Part shown: positions 17,315-25,104 of the stretch, in pieces
How the letters are laid out: every line of letters begins with the position of its first letter
Position numbering within the stretch: the first letter of the stretch is position 1
NCBI GenBank assembly: GCA_031549725.1
Contig: JAVBPH010000017.1
Span: 1-64,000, forward strand
Length of the DNA: 64,000 nt
DNA from: UBA937 sp031549725
Lineage (GTDB): Bacteria; Spirochaetota; Spirochaetia; Treponematales; Breznakiellaceae
Direction: 5' to 3'
Position numbers and translations under genes: made by a program
The notes under the pieces: generated by a model
The model's database searches: none
What the model was told of the DNA's origin: nothing
The model's input: the letters and a program-made list of their open reading frames with translations, nothing else

Positions 17315-18466
17315 ATGAAAAAATGCATATATTTTTTTGTGTTATTTAAAATATTCTTTATTATTACATCTTGTTCAAATAAATCGGAAAAAATGTCTAT
17401 TATAGATAATAAAAATTTTTATATCCAGCAACTCGAATCACAATCTGTGAGTATAGAATGGGATATTGCAGATGACAATAAATCATATTATGCATTACTT
17501 TGGGATAGTGAATTATATTATAGCTTACTAAAAAAGTATACCGAAAAACCTTTTCCTAAAAACGCGGCAATAGATTCAATATTGACAGAATTTACTCTTT
17601 TTTCTCAAATAACAGATTCTAACATTGCAAAGTTCGAGAACTTAGAACCACAAAAAAAGTATTATTTTACTGTTGTATCTGAAACCCCTGATAAACATAT
17701 ATTTGGGATTTATTCAAAGTTACTTTTAATAGAGACTCCGCCGCTTCCCGAAAAAGACCCGATAAATATTGTTAGCAAGAGAGGAACACTAGTCCTTGTA
17801 GGAGATAACGAAGAAAATCCTGTAATAAAAACTAGAATCTATTGGTCTCCGAGAATAGGAGTTGTTGGCTGGACAAAGAACGGATTGTTTGCATATAGAA
17901 AAATAGATAATTATCAACAAGAAAACGGTGTCAAGCTTGTGATTATCAATGCCATAGAAGATAAAATAATTGAAGAAGAGAAAATAATTACAAGCTGGGA
18001 GGGCTGGAAAGAAAATTCAAAAGAGGAAATAGAAGACGGATTAAAAAAGTGGAATGAATTATTAAAAATATATGGATTTCAGGAAGAAATAAAAGAAGTT
18101 TTTAGTCAAACTAATTTTGTAAAACCTATGCAGTTTCCAATGTCAGAAAATGATAAAACTTATGATTGTTGGATTGATTCAGTTATAGAAGAACGAGATG
18201 ATTATTGGACTACAAAATGGAATTTGATAGTCAGCAATGAAGAAATGAAAAAAGTAATAGCCTCTGGAGAAGAGAAAACATATGGATTTGATCATGAAAA
18301 CAGTTACCTGGGAAGTGCTGTAATTGGTTATTTCCTCAGTCCATACGAAAATAGGATAATAGTGTTAATAATGCATTTTGATGCAGGAAAACCTGACATG
18401 ATTGGCTGGGAAATAAATACTCGAATAAATTATTATGGATGTCATCTCAATATTGGTTTTAGATAA
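17315..18466 (+). CDS. Lipoprotein with possible fibronectin-III-like domain
   Basis: A 383-residue lipoprotein, with signal MKKCIYFFVLFKIFFIITSC and lipobox ITSC (Cys20). Residues about 35-145 have a fibronectin type III feel: SVSIEWDIADDNKSYYALLW early, then FENLEPQKKYYFTVVSE, the usual LxPxxxYxFxV strand. The C-terminal two thirds are rich in Glu, Lys and Trp and not recognised. Its strong ribosome site is AAGGAG. It is the third A+T-rich lipoprotein gene in a row in the same direction. The function is unknown. Confidence 0.7.
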   Translation: MKKCIYFFVLFKIFFIITSCSNKSEKMSIIDNKNFYIQQLESQSVSIEWDIADDNKSYYALLWDSELYYSLLKKYTEKPFPKNAAIDSILTEFTLFSQITDSNIAKFENLEPQKKYYFTVVSETPDKHIFGIYSKLLLIETPPLPEKDPINIVSKRGTLVLVGDNEENPVIKTRIYWSPRIGVVGWTKNGLFAYRKIDNYQQENGVKLVIINAIEDKIIEEEKIITSWEGWKENSKEEIEDGLKKWNELLKIYGFQEEIKEVFSQTNFVKPMQFPMSENDKTYDCWIDSVIEERDDYWTTKWNLIVSNEEMKKVIASGEEKTYGFDHENSYLGSAVIGYFLSPYENRIIVLIMHFDAGKPDMIGWEINTRINYYGCHLNIGFR

Positions 18467-18771
18467 GATAATGGTCGATTCTCGGATTGAATTAAGGGAC
18501 TTACAACAAAAGTTGTGGGAATAGAATCACTTCCGCCCACCGGTTCTCCGCCAGGACTTGGCGGACATCGGATATTTTCCGCCCAGGGCTGCAGCAGGGA
18601 GTTCCTCAAATGGGGCCGTGGTAGTTCTTCAGGATTTCATCCGGAACTTCTTTTGAAAAGACTATACTTTCTCCTTCTCCCAGTATAGTTTCTTACACGA
18701 TTTTTTTCAGGTTTACAGAATAGGCTTTCCATTCTGTCGCCTTGTTTTGTACTTTTGATTAATAATATTTT
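18467..18771 (-). pseudogene. Decayed sequence, possible IS256/Mutator-type transposase relic, plus hairpin
   Basis: There is no intact gene. On the minus strand, frames at about 18655-18500 read EVPDEILKNYHGPI and, after a shift, ALGGKYPMSAKSWRENRWAEV across two frames. The second block resembles the YPxxxxSWxxNWxEL segment of IS256-family transposases. It is too short and broken to be sure. A hairpin with arms ACTATACT (18661-18668) and AGTATAGT (18682-18689) lies on the CPBP side. Confidence 0.25.
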
Positions 18772-19665
18772 CTAAATGATGGCGGCCATACTCTTTTCAG
18801 ATGCCCGCTTGATGGAATGAACAAATATAAGAATTACTATGCAGTACATGGCGATTGCTATCAAGGATGATTCTACTCCAAAATTTCCACCTGTCAGCAA
18901 TTTGGAATTACTGGCAAACTGATAGGTAACCAAACTATCTTCACTTACTTTATCGCCCAGATATAAAAAAGTTGACCTCAAATTCCACAAACCATGTACA
19001 AGTATACCGGCCCAAATTGAATTATTCTGATAGGCAATCAGTGAAAACATGGAACCAACACAGGTTCCAGCTATCAGCAAAAGTAAGGTATCAATCAACC
19101 CCATGTTATTGCCCATCGCTATATGAGCAGCACCAAAGAAAAAAGATGGTATCAATATACCTGCGACTATCCCCAGCTTCTTTTCAATGAACCGCATACA
19201 TAAACCCCGGAATATCATTTCTTCTGTAATTGCAGCGGTTAAACACGAACCGAATAACCCAATGAACACTATCAAAAACTTTTCATATGAAGTATGTTCA
19301 ACCGTCTGAAAATTTCCCGGGACAGCAACTATATAGAACATTGAAAACAGAAGTGGGAGAAGTATGGCAATGAAAATAGACATGGGACTAATCTTGAATA
19401 TGGCAATCCGGATATCCCTCAAGGATAAATGAAAAATGAACCTGCAAATCAGGAAAACCACGATGAATACTAAAATAATTTGCGTCAATCCGTTTAGTAT
19501 AATTTGCATTGGCTGCTCAAGGGCAACATATAATAGCGCCGGAACCTGTGAACCTATCCATATCGCAAATGCGGTTATCATAATACCAATGACAGAAAAG
19601 ACAGTTTTACATCCTTCTTTCGCGGTGAGTTTTAATTTAAAAGGATGATAGGGTTCATTTTTCAT
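18772..19665 (-). CDS. CPBP-family intramembrane metalloprotease
   Basis: A 297-residue membrane protein with about seven or eight hydrophobic segments. The three CPBP (Abi/Rce1-like) motifs are present: EEMIFRG with glutamates 148-149, FFFGAAH ending at H181, and a later HGLWN. These residues form the metal site of type II CAAX-prenyl-protease-like enzymes. Bacterial members act in bacteriocin immunity or protein processing, but substrates are mostly unknown. It stands alone, with its promoter in the repeat-bearing gap above. The N-terminal region before the first helix is polar and short. Confidence 0.85.
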   Translation of the reverse strand: MKNEPYHPFKLKLTAKEGCKTVFSVIGIMITAFAIWIGSQVPALLYVALEQPMQIILNGLTQIILVFIVVFLICRFIFHLSLRDIRIAIFKISPMSIFIAILLPLLFSMFYIVAVPGNFQTVEHTSYEKFLIVFIGLFGSCLTAAITEEMIFRGLCMRFIEKKLGIVAGILIPSFFFGAAHIAMGNNMGLIDTLLLLIAGTCVGSMFSLIAYQNNSIWAGILVHGLWNLRSTFLYLGDKVSEDSLVTYQFASNSKLLTGGNFGVESSLIAIAMYCIVILIFVHSIKRASEKSMAAII

Positions 19666-19773
19666 ATAAAATTCCTTGCTTCCTTAATACCAAAAATCGA
19701 CTATCTCTGTATTGTATTATTATAACATGTAAATTATTTCACCGCTATAATTATGTAGATTATCAATAATATC

Positions 19774-19807
19774 CCAGTGCAGGATACACAATGCGATACT
19801 GCACTGG
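19774..19807. other. Inverted repeat upstream of the CPBP gene
   Basis: Arms CCAGTGCAG (19774-19782) and CTGCACTGG (19799-19807) form a 9-bp stem around a 16-nt loop. It could be a regulator site or RNA hairpin. There is no T-run. Confidence 0.45.
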
Positions 19808-19923
19808 CCGTAAAAAACATCCCTGACAATAATCCATTTCAATATAGGAAAATTTGAACATTTAAAATTATTAATTTAAAAAACATGATACGTAATACAT
19901 TTTTCCACTAAGATATTTATAAG

Positions 19924-20089
19924 AATGAAGAACCCCGTGGCAGAGCCTCGGGGTTCTTCATTGTAGAGGAAATTATTATACAGGCTGAGGGTTCATACCA
20001 CATACAAACGTTTCAACCTTCTTCCAGGGCGTTAAAAAATCAACCGATGCAAGCATCCCGGCATGAACTCCAACAGCCTTCCAATCAAA
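19924..20089 (+). repeat. Repeat family C, copy 1
   Basis: 166 bp, more than 85% identical by eye to 40107-40273 and 53775-53941. It has a perfect 14-bp 5' hairpin (AATGAAGAACCCCG / CGGGGTTCTTCATT), the linker GTAGAGGAAATTATTATA, then a long-range stem between GGCTG-AGGGTTCATACC and GGCATGAACTCCAACAGCC. It lies downstream of purL. Confidence 0.92.
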
Positions 20090-20151
20090 GTGGTAATATA
20101 TGAGATGTATTTTCGCTTCCGGTTTTTCAACCATGTCCATGTGCGACCATT

Positions 20152-23100
20152 TTACACGAAGTACTCTACCCCGGCTTCAAATATATGCTGCACCTTATTG
20201 CCCGGGATATTGATGTGGACGTACCGGCCGCACCGCTCCGAATGACCCATCTTTCCCAATATGCGGCCGTCGGGACTTAGGAGACCCTCCACCGCATAGG
20301 CTGAACCATTGGGATTATGGGGTTCTGCCATAACCGGACGGCCTTCTTCATCGGTATAACAGAATGCGACCTGGCCTTTCCGGAAAAGATCTTCCGCCTG
20401 GGCATCATCAATAGCAAGACGGCCCTCACCATGGCTGATAGGAATAAGATGCATGGAGTCGATTGGGTCTTTTGCAAGCCAGGAAGACTGGCTAGACATA
20501 ACCCTGGTTCTTACCATTCTGGAAATATGCCTGCCGATGGTATTGAAGGTTAAAGTGGGCATGGTATCGTCCGCATCACGGTAGCTGCCGTAGGGGATCA
20601 GGCCCAGTTTAATCAGCGCCTGGAAACCGTTGCAGATGCCTATCATGAGTCCGCCCCGGCGGTCCATTAAGTCAGTTACCGCTTCCACGATGGGTCCTGC
20701 CCGGAATGCGTTGGCCACAAACTTGCCCGAACCGTCGGGTTCATCTCCGGCACTGAAACCGCCCGACAGGGCAACGATCTGGGCTTCCCGGATAACCCTG
20801 GCCAGTTCCGCGGTGGACTCCGCCACATCCTGCCTGTCCCGGTTGCGGAAAACCACCATCTTGGTTTCCGCTCCGGCATTTCTGAAGGCCCGTTCCATAT
20901 CGTATTCACAGTTGGTACCGGGAAACACCGGAATCACCACCAGCGGTTTCACACCTTTTAATTGAACCGGGGAATGTTTATTCTCCGGTGCGGTTTTCGT
21001 ATTTGAAAACAGGCGGCTGTCCACCAGTTGAACATTATTATCTTCCTCGGCCATGGTAGCCCCGGAAGCTGTCTGGGGATAGACCCCGGCCAGGGGATAT
21101 TCATAGGCCCGCCGTAAAACATTGAGGGGAACCTCCGCAGCCTGGGTTTCGGGGGCTTCATCCTCCGCCAGTGACTGGAGGGATCTTTGATCGACCATTC
21201 TGAAAACCGGTTCGGGAATGGTAATCCCCGCCGGTGCCCATGATGCATCGGAAGAAATAATATCCTCCAGGCTTTGGGATTTTTTATCCAAAACCGGCTG
21301 ATCAATTTCAACCAGGACAGAACCTGACGGGTCCGCCGGATCAATAAGATCAAAATTCTGAATCACCGTTTCAATACCGGCCATATTTCCAAAACCCATA
21401 AGAGCCAGGGATGCGGCGACACCGCCGGCCGCCACGGGATAGGCCGCTTTCACATACCCGCCCTTCTGCAGTGATGATAAAGCTTCCATGTTGGTCCTGA
21501 AGGTTTTCCATTCATCCTGCTCGGGGTTATTCTGATAAAAAAGGACAATGGGATTGCCCGCAACACCGCTGAGAGCCCCGGAGCAAACCCGGGCTGCATC
21601 GGTACTGCCCGCGGCAAAAGCCACCAGGGTAGGAGGCACTGTCAGATTAATATTCCGCTCATCATCTTTATAAGTACCGGACATGGAATCCTTGCCGCCG
21701 ATGGCGGGGACACCCAAAGCAAGCTGGGCTTCCAATGCCCCCAGCAAGGCCGAGAAGGGTTTTCCCCATGCGGCGGGGGATTCCAGCCGTTCAAAATATT
21801 CCTGCAGAGATAACCGGGCTGTTCCCAGGTCTCCCCCAAGGCAGACAAACTTTGTCAGGGCTTCCCGGACCGCGGCTTTTGCTCCCCGGTAGGGACTGGC
21901 CGCTGCCAATTCCGGATTGTACCCGAAACTCATAATACTGGATGTCCGGGGGTGTTTCCCCAATGAAGGAAACAAGGCCGCCATGCCGCATTCGGGGGTT
22001 CCCTGCTCCCGGCCTCCCCAGGGAAAGAGCACCGACCCGGCACCGATGGAACCGTCAAACCGTTCCTGGAGTCCCCTCCGGCTTCCGGTACGCAGGGAAA
22101 TAAGTTCCCGTTCCAGTTTGTCCAGCAGTACCGACGGGGAAGCTCCGGACTTTTCAGGCTCCCCAATACGGTGATCCTGAGATGACACGCAGACCCGGGC
22201 TGACCGGGAAGCTCCGTGGGAATCCAAAAAACTCCGGGCAAGATCGATAATGGGTTTTCCCCGCCAGAACATTTTGAGCCTGGCGTGGCTTTCATCATCC
22301 CCGGCGGTAACCTCCGCAATAACCACCACGGTCAGGTTTTCCTCCGCGGCAAATTTGATAAGGGTTTCCGCATCTTCCCTGGAGGTTACCACGGCCATCC
22401 GTTCCTGGGACTCGGAGATGGCCAGGGCGATACCGTCCAGGCCCTCGTACTTCCTGGGAACCGCATCCAGGTTGATATCCAATCCTGCGGCGAGTTCCCC
22501 CACCGCCACACTTACTCCTCCGGCACCGAAATCGTTGCATCGTTTTATCAGCCTGGTTACCCGGGGATTCCTGAAAAGCCGCTGGAGTTTCCGTTCCTCC
22601 ACGGCGTTGCCCTTCTGCACCTCCGCACCGGCGGTGTCCACCGACTCCTGGGTATGAACCTTCGACGACCCGGTGGCCCCGCCGATTCCGTCCCGGCCGG
22701 TTTTCCCGCCGATCAGCAGAACCAGGTCTCCCGGAAGGGGTTCCTCCCGCCGGACATGGGCTGCCGGAACCGCCCCGATAACCGCACCCAGTTCCATCCG
22801 TTTTGCCACAAAGCCCGGATGGTAAAATTCAATGACCTGTCCTGCGGCCAGACCGATCTGGTTTCCGTAGGATGCATACCCCCCGGAGGACTCCCTGGCA
22901 ATTTTAAGCTGGGGCAGTTTGCCCGGAATGGTTTCTCCCAGGGACGCCCGGGGATCACCGCTGCCGGTGATCCTCATGGACTGGTAAACGTAGGCCCTTC
23001 CTGAAAGGGGATCCCGGATTGCACCGCCCAGACAGGTGGCCGCCCCGCCGAAGGGTTCTATTTCGGTGGGATGATTATGGGTTTCATTTTTAAACAAAAG

Positions 23101-24105
23101 CAGCCAGGGTTCACTGCTGCCGTCATCAAATTTTGCATCCACCTTGATGGAGCAGGCATTGATTTCCTTTGACTCATCCAGGTCAGGTATCCGGCCCCGT
23201 TTTTTCAGAACCCTGGTCCCAATGGTGGCCAGGTCCATGAGGGTCCGTTTCCTGGCAGCTCCTTCGTCATCCCCGTAGGCTTCCCTGCGGGAATCGCTGT
23301 ACAGTTCCAATGCCTTCTTCATGGAAGGCGCCAGGGGCCCGTCTTCAATATCGATTTTTTCAAGAACCGTGGTGAACGTGGTATGCCGGCAGTGGTCGCT
23401 CCAGTAGGTATCCAGAACTTTGAGCTCCGCCAGGCCCGGGTCCCGGCCTTCGGTATTAAAATAATCCCGGCAGCACCGGAGATCATCCAGGGACATGGCA
23501 AAACCGTGTTCCTTGGCAAAACCCGCCAGGGCAGAATCATCTGCGGAGATAAATCCTTTGAGTATAGGCACATCGGGTACTTCGGATACGGCGGTTTCCA
23601 GGGAAAGAGGTTTTTCCGGGGAAGCCTCCCGGGAATCCACCGGGTTAATGAGATAGGCCTTAACAGCCGAAAGGGCTTCATCCGTCAAGGGGCCGGAACC
23701 TCCGGAAAAAATATAGATCCGGGCATTCCTGACCAGGGGTTTCACCCCCACCACCAGCTCACCGCACTGTTCCGCAGAATCCGCCCGCTGGTCGTATTGG
23801 CCGGGCAGGTATTCTATACCGAAAAACCGCTCGTCCGGGGATGCGGGGGTTTCATCATCATAATATACCTGATCACACTGGGGCTCCGACAGGACAAGGT
23901 CCGTAAACCGCTGGAACTGGTCTTCATCCAGATTGGCGGTATCGTAGCGGTTAAGGAACCTTACCTGCTTAAGCGCGGCTAATTCGGGGAACTGCGCCCC
24001 AAGAAAACCGGAAATATCCGCCTTAAGATGCAGAGCTTCAATATCAAAACTAGCTTTTTTCTCCACAAACACCCGTCTGATCCCAGACCCTTTCATCGCC
24101 GACAT
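20152..24105 (-). CDS. purL: Phosphoribosylformylglycinamidine synthase, large fused form
   Basis: Converts FGAR, glutamine and ATP to FGAM, step four of purine synthesis. At 1317 residues this is the single-chain form. An N-terminal PurS-like region (VFVEKKASFDIEA) is followed by the linker/ATPase halves, including YWSDHCRHTTFTT, FKNETHNHPTEIEPFGGAATC and a second AIRS-like half with GGKDSMSGT. A C-terminal class I glutaminase domain starts VIPVFPGTNCEYD and has nucleophile cysteine in GICNGFQ. The overall pattern fits the Firmicutes-type fused enzyme rather than E. coli PurL. AAGGAG precedes the chosen ATG; a second ATG three codons later is possible. It appears monocistronic. Confidence 0.95.
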   Translation of the reverse strand: MSAMKGSGIRRVFVEKKASFDIEALHLKADISGFLGAQFPELAALKQVRFLNRYDTANLDEDQFQRFTDLVLSEPQCDQVYYDDETPASPDERFFGIEYLPGQYDQRADSAEQCGELVVGVKPLVRNARIYIFSGGSGPLTDEALSAVKAYLINPVDSREASPEKPLSLETAVSEVPDVPILKGFISADDSALAGFAKEHGFAMSLDDLRCCRDYFNTEGRDPGLAELKVLDTYWSDHCRHTTFTTVLEKIDIEDGPLAPSMKKALELYSDSRREAYGDDEGAARKRTLMDLATIGTRVLKKRGRIPDLDESKEINACSIKVDAKFDDGSSEPWLLLFKNETHNHPTEIEPFGGAATCLGGAIRDPLSGRAYVYQSMRITGSGDPRASLGETIPGKLPQLKIARESSGGYASYGNQIGLAAGQVIEFYHPGFVAKRMELGAVIGAVPAAHVRREEPLPGDLVLLIGGKTGRDGIGGATGSSKVHTQESVDTAGAEVQKGNAVEERKLQRLFRNPRVTRLIKRCNDFGAGGVSVAVGELAAGLDINLDAVPRKYEGLDGIALAISESQERMAVVTSREDAETLIKFAAEENLTVVVIAEVTAGDDESHARLKMFWRGKPIIDLARSFLDSHGASRSARVCVSSQDHRIGEPEKSGASPSVLLDKLERELISLRTGSRRGLQERFDGSIGAGSVLFPWGGREQGTPECGMAALFPSLGKHPRTSSIMSFGYNPELAAASPYRGAKAAVREALTKFVCLGGDLGTARLSLQEYFERLESPAAWGKPFSALLGALEAQLALGVPAIGGKDSMSGTYKDDERNINLTVPPTLVAFAAGSTDAARVCSGALSGVAGNPIVLFYQNNPEQDEWKTFRTNMEALSSLQKGGYVKAAYPVAAGGVAASLALMGFGNMAGIETVIQNFDLIDPADPSGSVLVEIDQPVLDKKSQSLEDIISSDASWAPAGITIPEPVFRMVDQRSLQSLAEDEAPETQAAEVPLNVLRRAYEYPLAGVYPQTASGATMAEEDNNVQLVDSRLFSNTKTAPENKHSPVQLKGVKPLVVIPVFPGTNCEYDMERAFRNAGAETKMVVFRNRDRQDVAESTAELARVIREAQIVALSGGFSAGDEPDGSGKFVANAFRAGPIVEAVTDLMDRRGGLMIGICNGFQALIKLGLIPYGSYRDADDTMPTLTFNTIGRHISRMVRTRVMSSQSSWLAKDPIDSMHLIPISHGEGRLAIDDAQAEDLFRKGQVAFCYTDEEGRPVMAEPHNPNGSAYAVEGLLSPDGRILGKMGHSERCGRYVHINIPGNKVQHIFEAGVEYFV

Positions 24106-24181
24106 GGAGGCTCCTTATGTGTGAACTTTATATGGAGTGATTTTACTTATAATAAAGGGATAAAACAAGCAGGCCCGAAGA

Positions 24182-24211
24182 TTGACACTCACCTCAAATT
24201 ACCTGTATATA
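24182..24211 (+). promoter_or_regulatory. Sigma-70-type promoter for tRNA-Arg
   Basis: TTGACA (24182-24187), 18-bp spacer, TATATA (24206-24211), placing a start about 10 bp before the tRNA. It is the closest match to consensus near any tRNA in the window. Confidence 0.7.
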
Positions 24212-24227
24212 TATAGAATATTCTTCT

Positions 24228-24300
24228 GGTCCAGTAGCTCAGGGGATAGAGCAACTGCCTCCTAAGCAGTAGGTCGGCCGTTCGATTCGGCCCTGGATCA
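24228..24300 (+). tRNA. tRNA-Arg (anticodon CCT)
   Basis: 73 nt fold as a standard cloverleaf. The acceptor is GGTCCAG with CTGGATC, and the D arm holds AGCTCAGGGGATAGAGC. The anticodon stem ACTGC / GCAGT frames loop CTCCTAA (anticodon CCT), and the T arm is GGCCG-TTCGATT-CGGCC. The discriminator is A. The 3' CCA is not encoded. It reads AGG codons. Confidence 0.97.
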
Positions 24301-24405
24301 ATAGTTAATTCCGGATTTTGTGTTTGTCCTTAAAAAATAAATTTCCAAATAATTCCTGGGATTGGTTCCGGCTTTTCATATAAGCTTCAAGGTCAAGGAA
24401 AATAT

Positions 24406-24864
24406 ATGAATATTGGACGAATGTTATATCTTGCTGCACTGCTCACCATCATTATCACCGGGAGAATTTTCGGAAATCTCTGTATTGATTTTTATAATAG
24501 TCCGGAGTTTGCGGAAGCCTACCCGGGCAATTGGACTCCGGTGGAAAATGATATGTTCATTTCCGTCAGTTTTTATATTTTTATTCCCGTGGCGCTGATA
24601 AGCCTTTTCAGAACAAAGACCCGTTTTAATGGAATTGAATTCCTGTTAGGGGTCTTATCCGTTCTTGTTCAGGGTTTTGCGCTGTTTCTGGTAACCCTGG
24701 ATACCATTGAATTCTCACCGGTAAAACACAGGGATTTGCTCCTGACCATCTGGTTTGTTTCATTTTTTGCTATCATTATTTTATTGCATATTAATTTTTT
24801 CCTGGGCAGAAGGGAAAAACGGCTGGGAAAAATTCCATTTCCGGGAAAACGGAAAAAAGCCTGA
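24406..24864 (+). CDS. Small membrane protein, unknown
   Basis: A 152-residue protein with four predicted membrane segments (about residues 5-23, 52-68, 78-97 and 108-130) and a basic C-terminal tail ending in several Lys/Arg. I do not recognise a family. AAGGAAAAT precedes the ATG. It lies alone between tRNA-Arg and a hairpin plus B element, and in the opposite direction to the next gene. Composition is ordinary, so it is probably a real gene. Confidence 0.6.
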   Translation: MNIGRMLYLAALLTIIITGRIFGNLCIDFYNSPEFAEAYPGNWTPVENDMFISVSFYIFIPVALISLFRTKTRFNGIEFLLGVLSVLVQGFALFLVTLDTIEFSPVKHRDLLLTIWFVSFFAIIILLHINFFLGRREKRLGKIPFPGKRKKA

Positions 24865-24890
24865 ATTACATTTTATTTCTGAATTTCTCC

Positions 24891-24952
24891 GGCGGATACT
24901 ATATCCGCCTTCTGAAACTTGCCCCGGGATTCCCAGCAAATCCCGGGGCAAG
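24891..24952. terminator. Two GC-rich hairpins after the membrane-protein gene
   Basis: The first is GGCGGATA-CTA-TATCCGCC (24891-24909). The second is a perfect 14-bp stem CTTGCCCCGGGATT / AATCCCGGGGCAAG (24918-24952) with a 7-nt loop. Neither has a clear T-run, so termination is likely but not certain. A B element follows 10 bp later. Confidence 0.45.
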
Positions 24953-24961
24953 CCCTATCTA

Positions 24962-25093
24962 AGGAAACACTGATTAATGCCCACAGAGCATTAATCAGTG
25001 TTTCCTTAATATAGGCAATTCTTTGTGCAACAAAGAATTGCGGAGGGAACCGCTGATTGGTCGCATATTGCGGCCGGTTTAATCAGTGGTTCC
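24962..25093. mobile_element. MITE-like element B, copy 2
   Basis: Starts TA-AGGAAACACTGATTAATGC and ends AATCAGTGGTTCC, matching 12745-12878 along its whole length. The left TA is present, while the right flank has changed to GA. It ends 11 bp before the stop codon of the M16 peptidase gene on the opposite strand, so it abuts that gene's 3' end. Confidence 0.87.
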
Positions 25094-25104
25094 GAAAAAA
25101 TCCG

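Noticed and set aside
22216..23004. Plus-strand frame of 262 codons within purL
   Set aside because: Shadow of the purL coding strand, low-complexity composition and no ribosome site.
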